Below are positions 35,301 to 47,300 of a stretch of 64,000 nucleotides of DNA, one piece after another. Source of the stretch: Corbicula japonica (Eukaryota > Mollusca > Bivalvia > Venerida > Cyrenidae). A program made the translations under genes and the position numbers. How positions within the stretch are numbered: position 1 is the stretch's first letter; each line of letters starts with the position of its first letter. The notes under the pieces were generated by a model that saw only the letters and a program-made list of their open reading frames with translations, made no database searches and was not told the origin of the DNA. The stretch is from positions 1,615,001 through 1,679,000 of the forward strand of contig JAZAYU010000003.1 of NCBI GenBank assembly GCA_038501625.1, read 5' to 3'.

Positions 35301-38300
35301 CTGCCTGCAACTACAGTCATAAACGATCCTGATCGGGGTGGTGCTGGACTGCTTACGTACAGGATGGTGTGGTATGTAGTGTACTCTAGTTTGGGTGTTT
35401 GTGACGTCCTTGACCTTCTCAATGAACCCGTTACGTTCTTGGTCAGCTATGATTTTACTATATAATTGCAACATTTTCGGTTCTTGCGACAGTCTTCTTA
35501 TCGTGTTTTCAGTTCGACGGTCCGTGACAGTGTAGTTTGAAGGTAATGTGGGATGTTCCTGTTTCCATGGTAACTTAGCTACGTACCTGCCATCTTCAAA
35601 GCTGATTGCAGTTTCCTTATAAAGTTGTAAATAGTCAACGGCTGTTGAATCTTGGACTTGATCTACGATTCCCATGCTTTCAAGTTTCCAAAAATGCTCT
35701 AATGAAAGTTCGTCTGCAGTGCGGGAAGTTATGTTGACATTCATCACGTGATCTGTTACGTCAGAGGTGTGATCTACTACTGGTCCGGAGAGCAAATATC
35801 CTAACTTTGACTTCACGGCTGTCGGGCCGTCTCCCCTGATGACATGGTCTTCTACTATCTTCCAGTAGTAATCTGCACCGATTAACAATGAAATGGTGAA
35901 TACGGCTTCTCCTGTCAAGTGATGGGCTAATTTTAATCCTTGTAGATATGTGTAAGTCGACACTTGCCGTATTAGTCTGTTGTGCATAGGGGTTGCTATC
36001 GTGGTACAATAAGTACATGTATGGGGATCAGATCATGGTCTTCCGTCACTAGAGTAATAGTAGCTATATCCAGGTGCATGACTTTGTTGCACTGATCTCC
36101 AAAAGCCGACATCTGTATAGTTTCACAGTTTTTTCTTGGTAATTGTAACTCATTGGCTAGCTCTTCAGTGATGAAGGAACGTTGTGCACCCTCATCTAGC
36201 AACACGTTAGCTTCTGCAAACATATTTCCTGAAGTCACTGTCGCCGTGGCAGTTTTCAATAGAACACCGGAATTCAATGGACGGGATGAAGAGTGAAAGA
36301 CTGCAGCTTCAGATCGCAGTGATGTCTTTGGCGGTTGTTGTTGCTGCTGTACTGATTTGGCATTAGTGTTACAAATGCTTGTTTGATGGCGTCTCCCACA
36401 ATTCTGGCATCTTCCACTGGACCGGCAGTTGGAAACACGGTGCGTTTTTAAGCAATTAAAACACAATTTTTTCTCTTTTACAGTCTGCATCCTAGATGCG
36501 CTATCAGCATATCTGTGACATTCACCAGGTCTGTGGTCGCCTTCACAAAATGCACATCTGACTAAGGCTGAATCACGGGTTGGCTTAACAAGTTTGGTAT
36601 GGTTTGGAAAGGGGTTCGAGTTCTTGGGTTTCGTCTTGGTCAAAAATGACGCCATGGTGCCATACTCGCGTATATCAGAATGCAAATTTGTTGTATATCC
36701 GGCTTCCATGATATCAAGTTCTCTGCTAATAGCTTGCCTAAGTGCGATCAATTGCCAGTTTCTGTTGCCGTGTTCAGGGGCCATATTTCTCCTAATTTCA
36801 GCGGGAAGCTTGTCTATCACGATTGGTACCAGCAAATTACCGTAAGTCTCTTGATACTGTCCTAGGGATTCTAGACTTCTGATGTAAGATTCTAGTTTAT
36901 CATGGAAATTTCTAAGGCTGTACAACGAATTGTTTGGAGCCGGTAATCCTAGCAAAGCTTGCATAGTAGCATGTGTTATTTTGTGCTCTTGTCCGAACCT
37001 TTCTTTTAATAAACTGATTGCGCATGCATAATTACTGTTAGTCAAAGCAAAACCCTCTATCGTTCTCAATGCTTCACCTTCTAATTGATTTTTCAAGTAG
37101 CTAAATCGTTGGACATCTGTCAAGTTTGTATTTATGTGTACTGTTGATTCGAAAGAGTCCCAAAATGTCTGCCACTGTAGTATGTTGCCATCAAATGTGG
37201 GGAGAGAAAGCTTTGGCAGTTTGTGAAACTGAGCAGAATTACTAGATGTAAATGAAACGTTACTCACAGTTTGTGCCGATGCGCGAATATTCTCACCCGA
37301 TGTCGTCTGTTGTTGATCTACGCCGATATCTTGAGGTCTACGGGGACTGAGAGTGCTGGGGCCCATCTGATGTCTGTATTCGCGGAGATCTCTAAGTTGC
37401 ATTTCTAGCTCCAAACTGTACTCATCTGTGCTGAAAATTTCCTGCTCAATGCCCTCGACGTCAGTCTGTGAAAGGATTTTTTCATTGAGGCTGTCTAGCG
37501 TCTTTACTTTTGTTTCAAGCATGTCGAGGATAGCGTTTAACTCGGACAATCTGCCATGCTCTTGCGTCGTTGATTTTCTCTAAGTTGCGTTTGATTACAC
37601 TTCTGTGACCCTCGTGGTGAGATAATAACTTCTGTAGATTCATGTTTGGTGACGGCACCAAAAATATCGTAGAGTGTAACGATAAAAACTACAAGCGCTG
37701 TGTTCAGGTTCGATCCTTACTTTTATTATGTACTACAAAACAATAACAACAATGACGTCGACGTAAATATACGTCGACCGCGATGTGGCGCCAAGACGTC
37801 ACATATATAAATGCATACTTTCACTGACAACCTCTGTAAATACATGTTTATATTATTAAAAATGAATTAAACATACCTGTTTGATACTCACATCCTGAAA
37901 ATACGTTACCATTATGCTGGTGAAAGATAAAAAATGTCCATATTGGTTTGTCAGTTACTAAGCATTGTATTTAAATTTTTAGTTAAAATACCGGTTTATA
38001 AAATGGCTGCCAATAAAATGCACAAAATGCCATGGCCCTTGCATCAAATTAGGATTTGTTCTTCAAAATTAACACTCATTGGGGGAGGGGGTTGTCGCTT
38101 CAACTCGGGTACGGCTCGTACATAAGCAATGACCCAAATAGGACTTTTAGGTATTTTACGTTATTAATGCTGAATCATTAAAACCGGAGGTTCTTATTGG
38201 TAGCAACAGTTTTACTTTCTTGGTGTGATGAAGTCTGACAAGGTCCACTTGTTATATGGTGTAATAGTTTCAAGAAAGGTTGGCATAAATTTTATTTATT

Positions 38301-41300
38301 ACAGATTAGACTAAAAAAATATGCGTAATTGTTAGTAGAATATCTTAGCAGCAGCACCAGTAGGCAAAAGCATTTTGGTGCAGGCAAGTTATAGTTAATT
38401 AGAAACACATTTAGGACTGGTGTTTGCCTTCATTTGTGGGCCAATAGCAGTCAATTTTTTTTTTCAAATTTTCAGTTTATTTATTTTAAGTAGATTTAAT
38501 CTGAGGAGACATCTAACAATAAAATTAGTTGTATAATAACAGTTTTCAGGTGGTCTGCCTGGGATAGTAATCATCTTTATTGCACACCACATTATCAGAA
38601 TTACCAGAAATTATAGCACTTGATGTCTTTTATAGAGTGGATTCAAGACTGGCAATTGATTCATTAAGAACAGTTACCAGTAAGTAAGGAGATTCTCTAT
38701 GACCTTTAATTTAATTAATATGCCCCATTAGAATGGTGATGGATAAATTGTTCTGCTCATGGTCTGGCCAAAGCTTATCAGCTCAATCATAAAAACACTG
38801 GGGCCTAGCTACCTCAAACTTGGTAGGGTGGTTGGTCATACTCATAACAAGTAGATGCCTCCTATTTATTTTGAGGACTGCAGGTTAAAGGTCATGATGA
38901 CCTTAAATGCAAAACCTTATTTGATCAATAAATAGCTGGGACATAGAATCCTCAAGCTGTATTATGCATAGCTTTGAAAATTAGACGTCCTGTTCCTGTT
39001 GACAACCCTTTTTAATTAGGTCAGTGTCATTCACATTTAATTAAGTAGGTCAGTGTCATTCACATTTAATTCCAAAGTCTTACCCAGTTAATAACTAAAG
39101 AAAGCTGGGGAATGCGTCTTTAAATTTGGTACATGTATTGTTATTTGAAGTTGTATTTTAAAATTATTTCACAGAAATGATCACCATAATGAGACAACAT
39201 GTTGCACGCAATATTTGGGTCGCTGAAGGTCAAGGTCATAGCATGACCTTGTAGCAAAGTCATGTCTAGCCCATAACTTTGTTATTTAAAGTCGAATTTT
39301 AAAATTATTTCACACAAATGATCACCATAATAAGACGACGTGTCGAGCACAACATTAGGGTCGCTACCTTGAAGGTCAAGGTCATTCCCTTCAACCTTCA
39401 TAGGTGCAAGTTTGATTATGTCTGATTTGATAGTATAACACCATTCTCAAAATTCACCTCAATAGTTATACAACTAACCTTTTTTGTGACAAAGTACCCA
39501 TGATTCGGGGAGCATCACCCATCTTCTACGGTCTCTTGTTTTATAAAGGAAAAGGTCTAATGCTTACTGAGTTGTACCAGAAGGGCTACCATGATACATA
39601 TATACATAAAGCCCTTAATCCACACAAGCAGTTGGGCTAGGGACATACATGTTACAAACATCTCTTGTTTATTATAAACATTCAATAAGGCATATTTTCT
39701 GAGGTAGTGACTACTGCAAATTCTTACTGTTGTACTTGGTGCAAAAAAAGTTATCTAGATATGAAAATTCATAGTTGAAGCAAGTTTATTACTAATGGGT
39801 TTGTGCCAGGCATTGATCGAGAGATAATGATCACAAACAGCAAGGTGTCACATTACACTGTAGTCGGTAAGCTTAAAGTAAAGATTGGAAGATTTGTTTT
39901 ACTCTACGTGCTAATCAGTGATTTAATTGATTACAACTTTAAAATAAGTTATAAGAAAATACATGAAAATATAGAACATGCAAAACTTCTGTTCAGTTAA
40001 TCCATTGACCTAATTTCAACAGCTTGTATTCAATAACTAATATACTTTGGGCAAATACATTAAAAATACATTTTAATATTGACTAACAGAGTCATGCTTC
40101 TAGGCTTTAGCAGGTTTTTTGCAAAAAATGCCCTTGTCCAAATTGTGAATTTTTATGAGGTAAATGGTCAAATTTGGGAAAAAAATATTAACAAATCAAA
40201 CAAATTGGGAAATTTCAACATTTATTATTTTGCTTTACATTTGTCTTGCTGTCTCTGAAACTATACAGAGATTGGAACGGCCATGATGCTTTGTAATCAT
40301 ATAGCAGCATCACCGCATAAACAAGTTTGCTTTTGTTCTGCTTGTTTTTCAACACATAAACAGGGCGACCACTTTTATGCATCTGCCCTCCAATGCATAA
40401 AGCAGAAATTGCTTATTATGGGGTGCACATTTTTACCACATAGAGGATTGATGTAACCATTTATTATCAAGGTTAAAAAAAAGAGTTCTAATATTTCAAC
40501 AAAAATGATGCTAGATGTTGTTGTTGATGATGATTATGTCGTAATTAGCAACAATTAGTTTCTAGATTTGGTATTTACATTTTGAAAGAGGTTCTTCTTA
40601 CAATCAATTATCAAACCTTTTTAGTACAAATGTACGAACAGTAAAAATAATAAAGCTTATCATCAGAGTGCATTTGTCTTACTTCTTTACTAAAAGCAAT
40701 ACATTTACTCTTACGTGATATGTCGTAACTTATCTGATAATGGGCGTCAAAAGCTAGTAATTAGTATTGTCTACAGCTGTTATCAAACGATCTACTACTT
40801 TCAATACACAAGGTGTACACGTCACTGGGCTGTGAAAAGTTTACTCTAACTTTTGTATGAAATCAGCGAAATTGAAGTAAGTCAATACAAATCATTTGTC
40901 TTTATAATAATATGGAATTTCTTTTGTTAGTGTTTATTTGAGATTGAATTTTTGTTACAAAAGTTAAGAAAAGAATTTAGTTAAATTTGTTTGTTTTGGC
41001 ATGCTTTGGCAATCTGCAAGTTTTAAGCACATAATGATACACAGTTGATATATCTCGAAAATTACCCGAAAATCAACTTTCATACTCTGTAGATGGATAT
41101 TTTTGACACTGATGGATATTTTTAATGAAAATCTGATTAGATGATTGGTATGTTAATTTATTTGTAGTTTTTTTTTTTTAAATAATTTTATTCACCTGTG
41201 CATTATCATTTTGTAGAATATTTAGTCTTGTTAGTCAGGATACTGTTCGGATATTAAGGTCCTTCTGCAAATATTTTGTGACAAAAAGGAATTATCAATG

Positions 41301-44300
41301 CAACTGATATCTTGAAATTATATTCTTTGTACTAGCATTAATCTTTGAGTTATGGAGTAAGTTTTAACTAGTAGCATTTTTCAATGGGCTTGAGGACACA
41401 CGCATGGCCAGCCAGAGTATAGTTCCAAACTATAGCATGCCTGGAGAAATGCATTGGTAAATGTTGCTGCTATATTGAGTTCTGCAAATTTGCACGAGTT
41501 GGAAGGGAGCAAAAAAAAATAAACTCATGAAATAAAGGGAGGTACAGAAATCATTTGATTTTTTTCTAAATTTTGAATAAAACCAAATTCAGTTGAGTTA
41601 TTGGGAGTTTACATACAATCTGATTCTACCCTAAAATGTGCGAAAAAGCATTGCCAAAGTAAAATGTGCGAAAAAGCATTGCCAAAGTAAAATGTGCGAA
41701 GAAGCATTGCCAAAGTAAAATGTGCGAAAAAGCATTGCCAAAGCAAAATGTGCGAAAAAGCATTGTCAAAGTAAAATGTGCGAAAAAGCATTGCCAAAGT
41801 AAAATGTGCGAAAAAGAATTGTCAAAGTAAAATGTGCGAAAAAGCATTGCCAAAGTAAAATGTGCGAAAAAGCAAAGGCCCTCACTTGAGTGCTGTTTGC
41901 CAAGCTGTTGAATTCTTGTTAGAACATTGTGAAAATACTTGAATAAATGCCAGAAAAAGGTTTGAAATAGCTCATATCTCATTTTGTTAATTTGCATATC
42001 TACTGATAAGTCTAAAGCTGTGTGTATTTACAATTCCTCTAATCAAACATACTCCATGTCAGTTTAGAAAGTAAAACAAACAAAGTAACGAAAGCCTTCT
42101 TGACGCATTGACTTAAAAAGAAAAATTCGGCACTTCAGCTACATTACAGCCTTGGCTGTGTACAAGAACAAGTTCTGACAATGCATGCAGTCATATAGTC
42201 CTTTCATGTTACCCTTAACTTATAAAAACTGATTCCTTTATTCTGGAATACATCTTTAATCCTTTAATCCATAGATAAACCAGTCCTTTAACATGTTTTA
42301 TGCATGAGCGAAGTGTGTAGATCAAGATCAGCCAGCAAATTTTTGCCAACTAATCAGGATCTACACTGTTTGCTTTAGATTCATAAGGTTACTTTGACCA
42401 AGATGCAACTAGATGGCACTGATATTCTCCTGATCTGGTGCTTCACTGGTTGCACAAGCATGAAAAAGCATATTTGTATAATGGAGCAAAGGGTGATAGC
42501 CTGTCATTAGATCCAAGCAAGCCCATTGATAGTTTGCAGGGACGTATTCTGTAGAAATTAAAAAATGAAAGCTTGAGACTCATATGGATGCGTTTGGTCA
42601 TCTGAGTCTAAGTTAAAATGGCTGTAAAAGTGGCATAAGATGTACTTGGCCCTTAAAGGTTTATTGTTTGATTGTTAATGAGCCAAGTTCTGTTTTTAAG
42701 AACTTTTTTAATGTTGTGTAGCAAACAAAACAGTGCACTGCAGGGATTCTAAAATTATCGGCAGGCCGGTCATTGACCGATTTTCGGGAAGAATGTCCGA
42801 TTGAAATTTCAAAATTGGTTAAAAAATCGGTCATGAATATTGGCCTACAAACTGTTACAAAATTACCCACATGTACATTTTTTCACAGCTTTACCAGCTA
42901 TTAACCTGTTAATTAGCGACTTCACAAGTCTGCTACCATGACTACCACGACTACACGTTCTGTGAATAGCCTGCGGCATAGATGAAAAGGGATGTGGTCG
43001 GTCTCATTTTAACAACGGGCGGGTTATTTAATTTCCAAAAATGGACTGCTCTAGTCAAAGGCTGTGTTACGTCAGAATTTAAGATAGCAATACAAATGGT
43101 TGTTTTAATTAACGTAAACGATAAAACAGTTAGCATTTTATTCAGGGCGGGTAATCAAACTGCACCTTACCATGCATTTTGTAAACAAAAGTCCGCCATC
43201 TTGGATGAAAATTGGTAAGTTTTTTACTTTTACTCATTTAATAAATAACTCGTAAAATTGAGATATACCTAAGAACCTGCTACACATTTTTCCGAATCTT
43301 TTGGTACCTAGATGAAATATAAACTCCAAGTGGAAAACAAGTTACCTCGGTCATGGAAACTGAATCGGCGAGAAATGAGCAAGAATTTTTAGGGTAAAGT
43401 GCAGGTAAATTTGTCATTTTGTATGTTTTTCGCCAAGAAAGGTAGTTTTGTCTGTAATCACACGAAAAATTGAATTCCATTTTAAATTTCATGTCCCAAG
43501 ACAACTTTTTTAGTCAAAGAAACCACTATTTCGCAGCAAAATGAGCAAATATCCTTTATGGTAAAGTGCAGTTCTGAAAATTAAATGATAAAGTGCAGTT
43601 GACTTTTTTCCTCAACTAAACATAAAACATCGCCGTCGTGTTTCCCTGACTTATATGACCATATAAACACATGTCCAACGCGTAATCAATTATAGAAATA
43701 AAATGTAACATTAAGGAGACTCCTCAATATCAAATTCCGGCTTAATACATGTAATGTTTTGATCTGCTCCTCTGAACTTTCGCTTGTTCAACGGCGAACG
43801 AAAAACTCCGGGCTTGCGTATTTTTTATTGAATTCTTATAGATGGTAGAAAAACATCGTTTGTGTCAAAATAAAAAAGTAATATTGGCAGTGAAACAGCT
43901 TTTGCCTCCATATATTTTATTGTATTCCGCCATATTGTTTTGAATTGCTGGGAAATGCATAAAGTCAATCGCCTTATTTGCTCACTGGTATTTTCAGGGT
44001 TTACTGAAATCTTTACAGAGAATGATTGTGTGAACGTTTTATGTTAAAAGTAATAAAATAATTCTGGATTGTAAAAAAATAACATTGGATACATTGACGG
44101 TCTGAGTGTCGTGTTATCCCACTTCTGCGGTTCAAGTAAAATACACTTAGATCGGCAATATATCCTCACACCTCTTTCAAAAACCAAATGACCTAACAAT
44201 ATTAACTATTAAACACAATTTCTTATTTGCTCCATGTTTTGCATGATGTATGTGTTGCCCACCTGAACTAACACAATGTATACGGTTTTAACAAATCAAT

Positions 44301-47300
44301 CAAGTATTATGTATGTACATTTTATTATAATACTTAACATTTGTGTATGCGTACTAGATGTAAAATGTACACAAGCAGTTGTGGAACAATTCCAACATCT
44401 TTTTATGTTTTTATGCTTACAGCCTAAAATTATATATAAAGGTCTATAAATAGGCGAACTATGAGATTTAAGGACGTGAACAAAGCAATGTCTGTTTTAT
44501 ATTGCAATGGTCAAAAACTCTTTGGAACTTTGTAGCGAGGAACGAATATACAATTTAAAAATATATGCTTTTTACGTTTAATCAGGAAGAACTAGACATT
44601 CCTAGGTGAATACAGTATGATCGCCGGCGAAGCGTCCTACAGGACTCGATTCCATTGATATCTAATTAAGACTAATCTGACAGCCCATTGCCACTATGTT
44701 CGATTTTGCATTACGCGTTTCACTTTTGTGTGTTTAATACTTTAAAATGGACATTATTAACCTGTGTCTTCTCAGTTCGGTTTTATCCCTAAAACCTTTA
44801 CCGCAACACTTGTACGGAAACGCCTTCTGATGGATGGCCTTGCAATGGACATGCATTGCGGCACGTGTATTGAATGGCGCTCCACAATGTTCACATAATT
44901 ATGTTGTTCATGATCTGAAACACATGGAACCTAAATACTGTCAATTATGCGTTTTTAACTAGATTAAAGAGCGATTTCCAGGTAATTTCAGCATACGAAA
45001 CTATCTGTGTTGGTCTCCTAAATATCTATAATGGTTAAGTTTAATTAAGAATATTTTCAATATTTTACAATCAGGCACCGATCGTTAAAGCAAAAGCTGT
45101 TTCACTGCCAATATTACTTTTTTATTTTGACTCAAACGATTTTTTTTGTACCAGGTTAATTAATTCAATAAAAAATACGCAAGCCCGGAGTTTTTCGTTG
45201 GCAGGTGACAACTGAACAAGCCAAAGTTCAGAGGATCGGATCGAAACATTACATGTTTTAAGCCGGTATTTGATATTGAGGTGTCTCCTTAATGTTACAT
45301 TTTATTTCTTTTATTGATTACGTGTCGGACATGTGTTTATATGGTCATTTAAGTCAGGGAAATACGATGGCGATGTTTTATGTTTAGTTGAGGAAAAAGT
45401 CAACTGCACTTTATCATTTATGAGTAAAAGTAAAAAACTTACCAATTTTCATCCAAGGTGGCGGACTTTTGTTTACAAAATGCATGGTAAGGTGCAGTTT
45501 GATTACCCGCCCTGTTATTTGACAGAAGTGTTAGTCCGATATGTGCGTAATTCTAAAAGACCGACGACCGAAAATTGCTGTTTATATATAAGTCTCTGAT
45601 TTAAAGAAAACTTGTATCATGCGAATTTTACTTGAACTGTTAGCATTTCACAACAAATTTGAAATGGCTCAAATGAATATATACTTAAATGTGAAAAAAT
45701 TCGAGTGACCGGCTTGCTTACTTACGCATATACATGTAACGATTCAAATAAATTTCAGATTTACAAAAATCTACGTAATCAACATTTATTTCTGACTCTG
45801 AGTAATGTTGCATACGCAGACTCTTTTAAGTTTGTAGATTGAAAAATTACTAAATCCGGTAAAGAAAAGAATAATATTTCAAACAACTATAATATAGTGT
45901 TGCATAGCATGGTGTGACCGACGTATATTAACGTAAAGCGAATACTTGCCTCCCGAAATTCCGAGAGAAAACATTTTTAATAACTAAATAATCCACTTTA
46001 CAATCGCTATGAACACTGCTGAAGATAACTGTTTTGAACCATTACGTCACGGTTTAAATGCATAGAATGCTTGTGTATTACAACAAAGACGCCGATCGCC
46101 GTGAACTTTAAACATCGCATGCTGCTCTTATAGATCAATCAAAGAATTTTTCGGTCTACAGCTCGAAAACCATTGATCTGTTGAGCGGTTGTAGGATATC
46201 GCTGACGAGAAAATATGCCAGAAAAAAGAAATGGACTGGGGGTCGGGAGAGTGAAAAAGCTGAACATGGGGACCAGAAGTTGCTGTTCGTGCGGACCGGA
46301 AGTGGCTGTTTGTGCGAACCGGAAGTCGGCAAAATGTCAATTTTGGCGCCAGTGTCCGATTGAGATTTTGAAATTTTAGAATCCCTGGTGCACTGATATA
46401 TCTTAAGTAATTGTAGAAACACCATTATAACACTCTATCTTGTTAATACATTTTCCTTTAATCTCAATCTTGGACAGTCATCACTAACTTTTGGAATTTT
46501 CATTTATTCATTACATTTCTTTTACCACCTTGGCCTAAAACATGTACCTTAAAATTTATTTTTCAGTACGATAATAAATTATGTTTAGTTTGTTATCTTT
46601 ATCGACTAAAAACAATTTGCAAAAAATAAATTTAAAGTTAGTCAAATCTAATTTGTTACTAATCTGTTGGCATCTGATTACCTGTTTTGTTTTGTTTAAA
46701 AATAAAATTAATTAAATCTGTGCAGAAAGATTGCTAATCAATGGTTATCCTTATCTTAATTAGTGTACATGTTCTATTATTCATGTACATGTAAACAATC
46801 AATGCCTAATGAACTATACCTCCATACAAGTCAAACAGTTGTCTTAATTGATTGGTAAAATGTACAGACTTTTGGAGAGTTGATATTTGTAACTTTGAAA
46901 AACATTAGATTTTTAAATTTCTGTCATTTTGTTACATGAATTGTTTAACTGATGTGTATGTCATTTAGTTTTGAGAACTTTAAAGTTTCCATGGTGAAAT
47001 TCTAGCTTCAGTGCTGTCAGGTTTTTTTATTTGCACACAACGTTGTCAGGTTGAGAAAAAATACCATCTAAATTTTTGTCAACATCAAACTATAAAGAAC
47101 AATGTTTGCCAAGAAAAATGTAAAGTTTTGTGACAGTTATTCAAATCCTAAAGGAATTCTCAAGGTAGGGACATTTTAACATCCTAACATTTTAATACCT
47201 GTAGTCCAACATATAGAAGAATCAAGCATCTTTCTGATAAAAAATGATAGTGTCTCTAGCTGGGAGCGAACCCGCACCGTCACGGCGACCGCGCCTAGCC

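Larger units (their letters stand above)
33369..37829 (-). mobile_element. BEL/Pao LTR retrotransposon, defective, with target duplication
   Basis: Minus-strand element bounded by ACCTCT on both sides (33363-33368 and 37830-37835). A full LTR (37666-37829) begins TGTCAG. A primer-binding-like TGGTGCCGTCACC starts 5 nt inside (37660 downward). Then come a Gag-protease frame, a pol frame and a truncated second LTR (33369 to about 33438). Three lesions break the coding region: a one-base loss near 36000, a short deletion near 35070, and loss of the integrase core together with the start of the second LTR near 33445. The order Gag, protease, RT, RNase H, integrase is that of BEL/Pao. Confidence 0.9.

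Noticed and set aside
37547..37557. ATG at 37557 as the Gag start
   Set aside because: It is out of frame with the Gag domains and reaches a stop after six codons.
41609..41997. Minus-strand frame rich in FAHFTLAML repeats
   Set aside because: It arises from the 28 bp minisatellite, whose period does not respect codons; all frames give similar repeats.
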